Assembly: GCA_034430255.1 (NCBI GenBank)
Contig: DAOUEU010000102.1
Span: forward strand, 1-22,187
Source of the DNA: DATKYK01 sp034430255
Lineage (GTDB): Bacteria; Chloroflexota; Dehalococcoidia; E44-bin15
Length of the DNA stretch: 22,187 nt
Direction: 5' to 3'
A program made the position numbers and the translations under genes. This document shows positions 15,772 through 22,187 of this stretch, one piece after another. The notes beneath the pieces are model-generated. The model searched no databases. It saw only the letters and a list, made by a program, of their open reading frames with translations, and was not told the DNA's origin. Within the stretch, counting starts at the first letter, position 1. Each line of letters starts with the position of its first letter.

Positions 15772-16362
15772 TTGGGTGAGTTACACGACTATAGCGGTGA
15801 GTTTGACCCCGAACTGACCCTTCCCGATTTCTCCAGGGAGGCGCTTATAAGACTGCTGGTGGCAGCGGGAAAGCTCTACCTGGGGATAGATGGGGTCTGG
15901 ACCAGCCTCATGAGGAAGAAATACGGCGATAAGACGGCTTTCGATTACGATAAGGAGGTCTGGTTCTCCAAAGGGTTGGAGATTGATATACGGCAGACGG
16001 TGGAGGCACTGAACATCAAGGGGAACGACATCCCCACCCTGTTCAAGTACCTCCAGTTCGGTCCGGCTTTCTCGGTAATATATGTTGGGCCCCCGCCAGA
16101 CTTTGAGCCCCGTGTGAAGTTTGAGTTAAAGAGCAAAAACCATGGTGTAATGACCGTTACCCGCTGCAATTCGCTGGAGTACTTCGAGAGGCACAATGAC
16201 ATAGCGTTACAGAAGCTGGCATGTGAGGAGATAGATTTACCCGCCTTCAAGTGGATAGCTAGGCAGTTCAACCCAGAAATAGCGGTGGAGCCGCTTAAAC
16301 TACCTCCACGTGAAAGCAAGGATGAGATTGCCTGCCAGTGGGAGTTCAAGCTGGAAGCGTAG
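15772..16362 (+). CDS. Array paralog 2 (type I)
   Basis: 196 residues, about nine longer than most members because of an insertion in the middle (around VGPPPDFEPRVK). The start is a TTG at 15772, chosen because it gives the family N terminus (LHDYSGEF) and has an AGAGG-like ribosome site a few bases upstream; there is no nearby ATG. It has NIKGNDIPTLFK, TRCNSLEYFERH, LACEEID, FNPEIA and the common end SKDEIACQWEFKLE. It groups with paralog 4 through NIKG(N/D)D and ELKSxNHG, which types 3, 5 and 6 lack. The MITE-like element ends 18 bases before the start and may have replaced its original upstream region. The function is not known; same family caveats as for paralog 1. Confidence 0.8.
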   Translation: MGELHDYSGEFDPELTLPDFSREALIRLLVAAGKLYLGIDGVWTSLMRKKYGDKTAFDYDKEVWFSKGLEIDIRQTVEALNIKGNDIPTLFKYLQFGPAFSVIYVGPPPDFEPRVKFELKSKNHGVMTVTRCNSLEYFERHNDIALQKLACEEIDLPAFKWIARQFNPEIAVEPLKLPPRESKDEIACQWEFKLEA

Positions 16363-16461
16363 TTTTTGAGCCAGAAGGAGGATACTATGCCGAAACTGGA
16401 AGACTATAGCGGCCCGTTTAACCCCAACCTGAAGCTCACCGACTTCTCCAAGGAGGCGCTG
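16315..16461. repeat. Junction repeat, copy 1 (end of paralog 2 to start of paralog 3)
   Basis: About 147 bases spanning the 3' end of paralog 2, the intergenic gap and the 5' end of paralog 3 recur at 17494-17639. The gap sequence GAGCCAGAAGGAGGATACTA, including the ribosome site, is identical at both places, although it codes for nothing. Confidence 0.8.
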
Positions 16462-16950
16462 TTGCGGCTGCTGGTGGCGGCGGGCAAGATGTATCTGGGG
16501 TCGGACGGCATGTGGACCACCGTTATCCGCAAGAGATACGGCGATGACGTAGCCCTTTCCTGCTCCAAGGAGGTGTGGAACACCATTGGCCAGCAGGAGC
16601 TGCGCCGCCCTACCGAGGCAATGAACATCGGGGTGGGCGATATCGCCTCCCTGTTCAAGTTCTTTCAGGTCGACCCCGGGTTCGCCGTGATGTTCGATAT
16701 CGACTTCGAACTCAGCGATGACGGGAAATATGGCCTGATGACGGTGAAGCGCTGCCCGTCGCTGGAATACTTCGAGCGCCATGGCGATGAGTGGTTGATG
16801 AACCTGGCCTGCAATGAGCTGGATAGGCCCATGCTCCCGGAGACGGCGCGCCACTTTAATCCAGAGATAAAAACCAGGCCGCTTAAGCTGCCACCGCGAA
16901 AGAGCAAGGACGAGATCGCCTGCCAGTGGGAGTTCAAGATCGAAACGTGA
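16387..16950 (+). CDS. Array paralog 3 (type II)
   Basis: 187 residues. The ATG at 16387 is preceded by AAGGAGG at the usual distance; an in-frame TTG at 16366 would place that ribosome site inside the gene. Family landmarks: LEDYSGPF, DGMWTTVIRKRYGDD (type II signature, shared with paralogs 5 and 6), CSKEVW, KRCPSLEYFERH (Cys123, Glu127), LACNELD (Cys142, Glu144, Asp146), FNPEIK and SKDEIACQWEF (Cys179). The three cysteines and nearby acids are the only residues kept in all six proteins that look catalytic or metal-binding. It is closest to paralog 5, with long stretches of near-identical DNA. No membrane or export signal. The function is not known. Confidence 0.82.
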   Translation: MPKLEDYSGPFNPNLKLTDFSKEALLRLLVAAGKMYLGSDGMWTTVIRKRYGDDVALSCSKEVWNTIGQQELRRPTEAMNIGVGDIASLFKFFQVDPGFAVMFDIDFELSDDGKYGLMTVKRCPSLEYFERHGDEWLMNLACNELDRPMLPETARHFNPEIKTRPLKLPPRKSKDEIACQWEFKIET

Positions 16951-16974
16951 TTGAATACTAAGGGAGGGTGCGCA

Positions 16975-17541
16975 ATGGCAGATTTAGCAGATTACAGCGG
17001 AGAGTTCAGGCCAGATGCCAGGTTGCAGGATTTCTCAAAGGATACCATCGCGAGGCTCTGGCGTTCCAACAGCCTGGTCTACATGATGTTAGGCGGGACA
17101 TGGTTTGATGTGGTAAAAGATAAGGTGGGTGAGGAAAAGGCTCTCGAATGGGAGAAGGAAGTTTGGTTAGAAGGTGGGGGCTCTGTGAACGATATGCGCG
17201 GCGTCATGGAGGTACTTAACATTAAGGGAGATGATGTGGCCACCCTTTTTAAGACCTTCCAGTTTGCTCCCGGGGAGGCGGGATGGATCGACATAGAGTG
17301 CGAGCTGAAGAGTAACAATCATGGCATACTCACCGCTACCCGCTGCCCCGCTCTGGAGATTTTTGAGCTTGGGGGCGACACTAAGAGGCAGAAACACGCA
17401 TGCGAAGACATATGCGTTCCAGGAATGCAGCTAAGCGGTGAGTTTATCAACCCCGGGATGAAGTGCCGTGCCCTGAAGCTGCCCCCGCGAAAGAGCAAGG
17501 ATGAGATTGCCTGCCAGTGGGAGTTCAAGCTTGAAGTGTAG
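16975..17541 (+). CDS. Array paralog 4 (type I)
   Basis: 188 residues. The ATG at 16975 has AAGGGAGGG upstream; an in-frame TTG directly after the previous stop (16951) is less likely. It starts LADYSGEF and contains NIKGDDVATLFK, ELKSNNHG, TRCPALEIFE, HACEDICVP and the common end SKDEIACQWEFKLE, all three family cysteines included. The features NIKG and ELKSNNHG put it with paralog 2. In place of the usual FNPxIK it reads FINPGMK, and its middle is richer in Gly (EGGGSVNDMRG), so it may differ in substrate or partner. The function is not known. Confidence 0.8.
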   Translation: MADLADYSGEFRPDARLQDFSKDTIARLWRSNSLVYMMLGGTWFDVVKDKVGEEKALEWEKEVWLEGGGSVNDMRGVMEVLNIKGDDVATLFKTFQFAPGEAGWIDIECELKSNNHGILTATRCPALEIFELGGDTKRQKHACEDICVPGMQLSGEFINPGMKCRALKLPPRKSKDEIACQWEFKLEV

Positions 17542-17639
17542 TTATGAGCCAGAAGGAGGATACTATGCCTGACCTCAAGGACTATAGCGGCCCGTTTAAC
17601 CCTGACCTGAAGCTCACGGACTTCTCCAAGGAGGCGCTG
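17494..17639. repeat. Junction repeat, copy 2 (end of paralog 4 to start of paralog 5)
   Basis: Matches 16315-16461 through the end of one gene, the gap and the start of the next, with nearly the same length. It marks a duplicated type I-type II gene pair. Confidence 0.8.
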
Positions 17640-18128
17640 GTCAGGTTGCTTGTCGCGGCAAGCAAGATGTACCTGGGGGCTGACGGGATGTGGACCACCG
17701 TTATCCGCAAGAGATACGGTGATGACGCGGCCCTCGAGTGTTCCAAGGAGGTCTGGGATACCAACTGGAAGCAGGAGCTACGCCGCCCGACACAGGCGAT
17801 GAATATCCACGGGAACGACATTGCCAGCATGTTCAAATACTTTCAGATCGACCCCGGTTTTGCCGTGATGTTCGATATCGATTACGAGCTTAAGGACGAC
17901 GGTAACTACGGCTTGATGACAGTGACAAAATGCCGCACGCTGGAGTACTGCGAGCGGCACGGCGACGACTGGCTGCTGAACCTGGCATGTAACGAGCTGG
18001 ACAAGCCGCTGATAGCGGAGACCGCACGCACCTTCAACCCGAAGATAAAGACCACCATCCTGAAGATGCCTCCGCGAAAGAGCAAGGATGATATCGCCTG
18101 CCAGTGGGAGTTCAGACTAGAGACATAG
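17565..18128 (+). CDS. Array paralog 5 (type II)
   Basis: 187 residues, start at the ATG 17565 with AAGGAGG upstream (an in-frame ATG at 17544 would put the ribosome site inside the gene). It is very close to paralog 3: LKDYSGPFNPDLKLTDFSKE, DGMWTTVIRKRYGDD, FAVMFDIDYEL, TKCRTLEYCERH, LACNELDKP, FNPKIK and SKDDIACQWEFRLE. All three family cysteines are present, and it has one more in YCERH, shared with paralog 6. The pairing with paralog 4 repeats that of paralogs 2 and 3. The function is not known. Confidence 0.82.
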   Translation: MPDLKDYSGPFNPDLKLTDFSKEALVRLLVAASKMYLGADGMWTTVIRKRYGDDAALECSKEVWDTNWKQELRRPTQAMNIHGNDIASMFKYFQIDPGFAVMFDIDYELKDDGNYGLMTVTKCRTLEYCERHGDDWLLNLACNELDKPLIAETARTFNPKIKTTILKMPPRKSKDDIACQWEFRLET

Positions 18129-18136
18129 CTTTTCAG

Positions 18137-18160
18137 CTAGTAATAAATCTAGTAATAAAT
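18137..18160. repeat. Two tandem copies of a 12-bp sequence
   Basis: CTAGTAATAAAT occurs twice without a gap between paralogs 5 and 6, just before the ribosome site of paralog 6. It looks like slippage in AT-rich spacer sequence, and may affect the distance between the genes only. Confidence 0.7.
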
Positions 18161-18176
18161 ATAGAAGGAGGAAAGT

Positions 18177-18740
18177 ATGGGAGACCTACCCGATATGAGC
18201 GGCCCTTTCGACCCCAACTTCAAGCCGCGCGACCTTACCCCAGAGGCGCTGGAAAAGCTTCTCATTATGGCTGGCCAGCTGTATCTGGGGGCCGATGGCA
18301 TGTGGACTACTGTGATCCGCAAGAGATACGGCGATGATGTGGCCCTCTCGTGTTCCAAGGAGGTGTGGGACACCAACTGGAGGCATGAGATCGACCGCCC
18401 CCGGAAGTGGATGAACATTCAGGGGAACGACATCGCTGCCCTGTTCAAGTGCTGGCAGGTAGACCCCGGCTTTGCCGCGATGTTCGATATCGACTTCGAG
18501 GTAAGTGACGATGGGAAGTTCGGCAGGCTGACGGTAACACGCTGCCGCACGCTGGAGTACTGCGAGCGGCACAATGACACCTGGCTGCAGAACTTGGCGT
18601 GCAACGAGCTGGACGGGCCCCTGATCCCACGGAGCGCTGAGTATGTAAATCCTAAGATAAAGTGTAAAGCAACGAAGCTGCCGCCGCGAAAGAGCCCGGA
18701 CGAGATCCCCTGCCAGTGGGAATTCCGGATTGAGGATTAA
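18177..18740 (+). CDS. Array paralog 6 (type II)
   Basis: Last of the six, 187 residues, with GAAGGAGG before the ATG. It has the type II signature DGMWTTVIRKRYGDDVALSC, NIQGNDIAALFK, FAAMFDIDFEV, TRCRTLEYCERH, LACNELDGP, NPKIK and the end SPDEIPCQWEFRIE. All three family cysteines are kept. Its N terminus (LPDMSGPF) and the helix after it differ more from paralogs 3 and 5 than those do from each other, so it is an older type II copy that has no type I partner before it. A bidirectional terminator follows 44 bases after the stop. The function is not known. Confidence 0.82.
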   Translation: MGDLPDMSGPFDPNFKPRDLTPEALEKLLIMAGQLYLGADGMWTTVIRKRYGDDVALSCSKEVWDTNWRHEIDRPRKWMNIQGNDIAALFKCWQVDPGFAAMFDIDFEVSDDGKFGRLTVTRCRTLEYCERHNDTWLQNLACNELDGPLIPRSAEYVNPKIKCKATKLPPRKSPDEIPCQWEFRIED

Positions 18741-18784
18741 AAAGTAGGGCACAGGCCCTTGATTGGTGAATAGAATAAAGTGAA

Positions 18785-18824
18785 AAGCCAGCGTCTCGAT
18801 AAAATGGGACGCTGGCTTCTTTAC
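18785..18824. terminator. Bidirectional terminator between convergent operons
   Basis: AAGCCAGCGTCTC pairs with GGGACGCTGGCTT (13 bp with one wobble) around an 8-base loop. It is followed by CTTTACTT on the plus strand and by TTTTCACTTT on the minus strand. It lies between the end of the paralog array (18740) and the end of the acyl-CoA dehydrogenase gene (18840). Confidence 0.85.
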
Positions 18825-18839
18825 TTAAACCGTGTGGTT

Positions 18840-19991
18840 TTACATGGGCTGGAATTCCTTGCCGATTATCTCCCTGGAGATATTTAGCTTCATTATCTCG
18901 GCGGTGCCGTCCCCGATCTCGCTGCCGATCACGTTCCGCAGCCGTTGCTCCACAGGGCACTCCTCGCTGAAGCCTATCTGCCCGTGGATGAGCAGCGCCT
19001 CGTGGCATGCTTCCATGGCGGCACGGGCGCCGTACCACTTGGCCATTGAGGCTTCTTTCAGGTTACGCTCGCCCTTGTCCCTGAGCCCCATAGCCCGGTA
19101 ACAGAGGAGGCGGGCGGCTTCGAGCTTGGTGGCCTGCTCGGCTATGTTGAAGGATATAGCCTGAAATTTGGCCAGGGGTCGCCCGAAGGCGGTGCGTTGC
19201 TTGGCATACTCGATGGCCTCCTCCAGCGCGCCCTCGGCCTGGCCGATAGCCTGCAGCGTTAAGGCCACCCGCACCACGCCGATAACATCCATGGCCAGGT
19301 AAAAGCCCTGGCCCTCCTCTCCCATGCGGTGGTCGGCGGGAATGCGCACATCATCGAAGAAGAAAGATGCGCGCCTTGCCGAGGGCCAGCCCATATCGGG
19401 GATAGCGGACCTGGTGAGCCCGGGCGTGTCGGTGGGAAGGATGAAGGCGCTTACCCCCCTGGCTCCGGCTGCGGGGTCGGTCTTGGCGAACAAGATGCCA
19501 ACCTGGGCCTGCATGCCCCAGCTAACCGAGGTCTTCTCGCCGTTTATGACGTAGTGGTCCCCGTCCTTCACCGCCCTGGTCTTTATGGCCACGGCGTCAG
19601 AGCCACAGTCGGGCTCGGTCAGGCACAGGCAGGCAAGTATATTGCCCTGAATAAGCGGCTTGAACCACCTGTCCTGCAGGTAATCGGGCGCGTATGAGAG
19701 CGCCTGGCCCAGGAAGCCGCAGGAGCCTATCGGCAGTACGCCGACGGTGAAATCCGCCTTTGACAGCTCCTCGATGGCAATGCCTACGGTGACCCAGCTT
19801 ACTTTCTGGCCGCCGTACTTTTCTGGGACATTCATCCCCAGAAGCCCCATATCGGCCATCTTTTTAACCGTTTTCATATCAATTTCGGTCTTCTTGGCAC
19901 GATCCCGGGCGCTGGGTGCCAGCTCCTTCCGGGCGAACTCCTGGACCTGTCGCCGGAACAGCTCTTCTTCATCGCTGAAAACAAATGACAT
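18840..19991 (-). CDS. Acyl-CoA dehydrogenase
   Basis: FAD enzyme of 383 residues that introduces a double bond alpha-beta to the CoA thioester and normally passes electrons to ETF. The length and order are typical: N-terminal helical domain (to about 118), FAD-binding middle with CLTEPDCGSD (122-131) and a WGMQAQVGILFAK strand, then the C-terminal helical domain with KQRTAFGRPLAKFQ and the dimer segment HGQIGFSEECPVEQ. In the catalytic segment IGDGTAEI the position that holds the base Glu in many family members is Asp361. AAGGAG precedes the ATG. It is the last gene of the mutase operon (55-base gap), so its substrate may be the mutase product or a compound upstream of it. The chain length cannot be told. 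Confidence 0.93.
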   Translation of the reverse strand: MSFVFSDEEELFRRQVQEFARKELAPSARDRAKKTEIDMKTVKKMADMGLLGMNVPEKYGGQKVSWVTVGIAIEELSKADFTVGVLPIGSCGFLGQALSYAPDYLQDRWFKPLIQGNILACLCLTEPDCGSDAVAIKTRAVKDGDHYVINGEKTSVSWGMQAQVGILFAKTDPAAGARGVSAFILPTDTPGLTRSAIPDMGWPSARRASFFFDDVRIPADHRMGEEGQGFYLAMDVIGVVRVALTLQAIGQAEGALEEAIEYAKQRTAFGRPLAKFQAISFNIAEQATKLEAARLLCYRAMGLRDKGERNLKEASMAKWYGARAAMEACHEALLIHGQIGFSEECPVEQRLRNVIGSEIGDGTAEIMKLNISREIIGKEFQPM

Positions 19992-20046
19992 GCTATTCTC
20001 CTTCCTTGATTAAATGGGGCTGGTAAAATTTAGGGATAATCCGGGA

Positions 20047-20460
20047 TTATTTCTCATGCGCTGCCGCTACCTGCTCCTTTACGAAGTCGATCACCGTGCC
20101 GGTCAGCGTATGTGGCTGGAAGGCCCCCTTAACCCCCAGTGCCTTGAGCGCGGGGAAGTCCTTCGGGGGTATTACACCCCCTGCTGCAAGGGAGATGTGC
20201 TGTGCCCCCTTCTCCTTCAGTAGCGCTATTATCTGCTCTGCCAGTGCCATGTGGCGGCCGAGGTGACTACTCAGGAAGATAAAATCGACATCCTCCTGGA
20301 TCGCGGCGGCGACAATGGTTTCCGGCGTCTGGTAAAGGCCGGTGTATATGGTCTCCATGCCGGCATCCCGAAGTCTTACCATCAGGATGGAGAGTCCCCT
20401 GACATGGGTATCCGGCCCTGCCTTTGTCAGTAAAATCCGTATTTTTCGCTTCGATGTCAC
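20047..20460 (-). CDS. Cobalamin-binding subunit of an acyl-CoA mutase
   Basis: Small B12-binding protein of 137 residues, the size of separate small subunits of methylmalonyl-CoA-type mutases. It has the DxHxxG motif that supplies the lower cobalt ligand (PDTHVRG), followed by the LSSHL and AAGGVIPP segments that bind the nucleotide tail. The start is a GTG at 20460, giving the usual KRKIRILLTKAGPD beginning. It starts only 10 bases after the stop of the large subunit gene, so the two are cotranslated and should form the working enzyme. The third gene of the operon is the acyl-CoA dehydrogenase. Confidence 0.93.
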   Translation of the reverse strand: MTSKRKIRILLTKAGPDTHVRGLSILMVRLRDAGMETIYTGLYQTPETIVAAAIQEDVDFIFLSSHLGRHMALAEQIIALLKEKGAQHISLAAGGVIPPKDFPALKALGVKGAFQPHTLTGTVIDFVKEQVAAAHEK

Positions 20461-20470
20461 CTGACGGTTC

Positions 20471-22135
20471 CTAAACCGTGGAAAACCAATCGGGCGGGAT
20501 GAGGCAACTCTTATCCTCGCCCAGCTCTTCCTTGAGTATGCCGAAGACCTCGGCGGTGGTACAGTGAGCCTTGGCCGCCTCGACCATTACGGGCATCATA
20601 TCTCTATCACCGGTGACGGCCTCCCTGTACTCGGCCAGCACCTCATGGACCCGCCCGCTATCTCTTTCTGCCCGCAGCTTTTGCAGCCGCTCACTCATTA
20701 TCCTGTATGTTCTCATCGGGTCCTGCTCGAAGATATCAATGGCAGCTTCCTCACCCTCCCCGGGCTGAAACCGGTTGAGTCCGACGATAACCTGTTTGCC
20801 GCTATCGAGGTCATAGGACTGTTTTACATTGGCGGCGGCGATCTCACGCTGCAGATAGCCCCTCTCCAGCGCGGCGATGTAACCGCCCATCGCATCGATT
20901 TTTTCAAGGTATTCCCAGATGGCCCTCTCCATCTCATGGGTCAGGTACTCTATATAGTAGGAGCCGGCCAGCGGGTCTGCCACATTCCCAATACCAGTCT
21001 CATGCTCTATAACCTTACCTGTGAGCAGGGCGATGCGTGCCGCCTCTTCGGTGGGCGCGCTGAATGCCTCATCCATGCAGGTGATATTAAGACCGCTGGC
21101 CCCTCCGAAGATGGCCGATATCGCCTGGAGACCTGATCGGAATATGTTGAGCTGGGGGTACTGTGCCGGCAGGGTGGAGGCCGATGTCTTTACCTGGATG
21201 CGCATGCGCAGGTTCTTGTCTTTTTTAGCGTGAAACCGCTCCCTCATTACCTGTGCCCATACCTTGCGGGCGGCACGAAACTTGGCCACCTCCTCGAAGA
21301 AGTCGCTGTAGCAGGCGAAGAAGAAGGTGAGGTGGGGAGACAGCTCATCGATGTCCAGGCCTTTTTCAATACAGCCCTGGACCACCTCTATCATGTCGGC
21401 GATGGCAAAGGCGGCTTCTTGCGGCGCGGTGCACCCCGCCTCACGGCTGGAGTATGCCTGGACATCGCAGGCCCGAAAGTAGGGCATTTCTGCGGTGACG
21501 AATTTCAGTGTATCGACTATGAGCCTCAGGCAGGCTCGCGGCGGAAAAAGGTGGACACCCTCGCCGATGGGTCCGTGCAGCGAGTCGTTCAGGGTAGCCC
21601 CTAGCAGGTTGCTTCGTGGCATACCGCGATTGTCCGCAATTGCGATATAGTGAGACACCCGCCAGTTAGGGGCATAGGAGAGCGCCCCGTGATAGACCCC
21701 CTCCAGTGGGATCCCCTCCAGTATGGCTTCGCTGTCCTGTATCGAGTTACAGGGCGGGCCGGAGACGCCAACCCACTGCGCCATGCGGGGGTCATCGGAA
21801 TCGAAGCCGTAGGCGCTGGTCATGTCCATGGTGAGGTTGTAGCTGGGCATGCCGCTGGGGGACGCCATCCCGTAGTTAAACAGGTATTTGATCCGCTTGT
21901 TGGTCTCCTCGGGCAGGCCATAGCCCAGCACGGGCCGCTGGGCAAATATGACACCCCGCGCACCGCTGTATATGCCACGGGTAAAGGGGTACTCGCCGGG
22001 GTTGCCTATGTGCTTGGTGTAGTCGAGGTCCTCGATATCTTGCGGCGTGTAGACGCCCTTGATGGGGATGCCGCCACTGGTGTATCTGGGCTCCTCTTGC
22101 GGCTCGGGGGATTTATCTTTAGGTCCCTTTTCCAT
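20471..22135 (-). CDS. Methylmalonyl-CoA mutase family large subunit, atypical active site
   Basis: Substrate-binding TIM-barrel subunit of a B12-dependent acyl-CoA mutase, 554 residues, lacking the B12 domain, which is the next gene. Family landmarks: YTSGGIPIKGVYTPQD, GNPGEYPFTRGIY (45-56), REAGCTAPQE (231-240), SFFFA-like LTFFFACYSDFFEEVAKFRAAR, FGGASGLNITCMDEAFSAPTEEAARIAL and DPLAGSYYIEYLT. Two sites differ from methylmalonyl-CoA mutase: the YxTMYRG segment reads YSGARG (56-61), and the catalytic HTQTSG segment reads QVKTSA, with Gln314 where His is expected. This points to another acyl-CoA substrate. The gene looks complete: the ATG at 22135 is inside the window, although without a clear ribosome site. 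The 52 bases upstream (22136-22187) show no promoter I can support. Confidence 0.88.
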   Translation of the reverse strand: MEKGPKDKSPEPQEEPRYTSGGIPIKGVYTPQDIEDLDYTKHIGNPGEYPFTRGIYSGARGVIFAQRPVLGYGLPEETNKRIKYLFNYGMASPSGMPSYNLTMDMTSAYGFDSDDPRMAQWVGVSGPPCNSIQDSEAILEGIPLEGVYHGALSYAPNWRVSHYIAIADNRGMPRSNLLGATLNDSLHGPIGEGVHLFPPRACLRLIVDTLKFVTAEMPYFRACDVQAYSSREAGCTAPQEAAFAIADMIEVVQGCIEKGLDIDELSPHLTFFFACYSDFFEEVAKFRAARKVWAQVMRERFHAKKDKNLRMRIQVKTSASTLPAQYPQLNIFRSGLQAISAIFGGASGLNITCMDEAFSAPTEEAARIALLTGKVIEHETGIGNVADPLAGSYYIEYLTHEMERAIWEYLEKIDAMGGYIAALERGYLQREIAAANVKQSYDLDSGKQVIVGLNRFQPGEGEEAAIDIFEQDPMRTYRIMSERLQKLRAERDSGRVHEVLAEYREAVTGDRDMMPVMVEAAKAHCTTAEVFGILKEELGEDKSCLIPPDWFSTV

Positions 22136-22187
22136 GCTGGCTAATCTGTATCTGCTGATGTACGTCTAATCATGGCAACCAGGTAAT

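Noticed and set aside
18186..18752. Minus-strand open frame of 188 codons over array paralog 6
   Set aside because: Similar minus-strand frames appear over the other paralogs because the genes are related; they are shadows of the coding strand, with no ribosome site.

Overview
The window looks like a chromosomal segment of an anaerobic or facultatively anaerobic bacterium with acyl-CoA metabolism. A subsurface Chloroflexota/Dehalococcoidia-type genome is my best guess. It rests on the mix of a cytosolic NuoEFG-type formate dehydrogenase, a B12-dependent acyl-CoA mutase with an acyl-CoA dehydrogenase, an SDR enzyme and a run of poorly known paralogs. This is inference from gene content; there is no marker gene. 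I saw no rRNA, tRNA, CRISPR array or intact insertion sequence.

Layout. (1) 1-1437: 3' part of a phytoene-desaturase-like FAD oxidoreductase, closed by a clear hairpin terminator. (2) 1514-3005, minus strand: a two-gene ABC-2 exporter (ATPase then permease) with a good promoter at 3041-3069. (3) 3006-3514: the only gap above 300 bases. It holds that promoter and a decayed copy of the start of an SDR gene with part of its leader; the intact relative is at 14130. (4) 3515-6585, minus strand: a NarL-type response regulator followed by a soluble four-PAS histidine kinase. (5) 6586-6859: a divergent control region with an inverted repeat of 7-2-7 geometry between the two-component system and the next operon. 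(6) 6860-13880: a formate dehydrogenase operon made of a small protein of unknown function, a NuoE-like subunit, a NuoF-like subunit fused to a GltD-like flavoprotein, and a NuoG/FdhA catalytic subunit. The small first protein and the C-terminal tail of FdhA are the same domain. (7) 14130-18740: an SDR oxidoreductase with its own promoter, then six tandem paralogs of about 187-196 residues, interrupted by a 123-bp MITE-like element. (8) 18840-22135, minus strand: B12 mutase large subunit, B12-binding subunit and acyl-CoA dehydrogenase. A bidirectional terminator separates (7) and (8).

How the parts may work together. The formate dehydrogenase should pass electrons from formate through a chain of Fe-S clusters to FMN/NAD and possibly, through the GltD module, to a second nucleotide pool. 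The divergent two-component system is placed to control it. The mutase and acyl-CoA dehydrogenase form a short acyl-CoA pathway whose substrate is uncertain, because residues typical of methylmalonyl-CoA mutase are not conserved. The six-paralog array appears to have grown by duplication of a two-gene unit, and its biochemical role is not known to me. The two least explained elements are the shared tail domain of the formate dehydrogenase operon and the paralog array.
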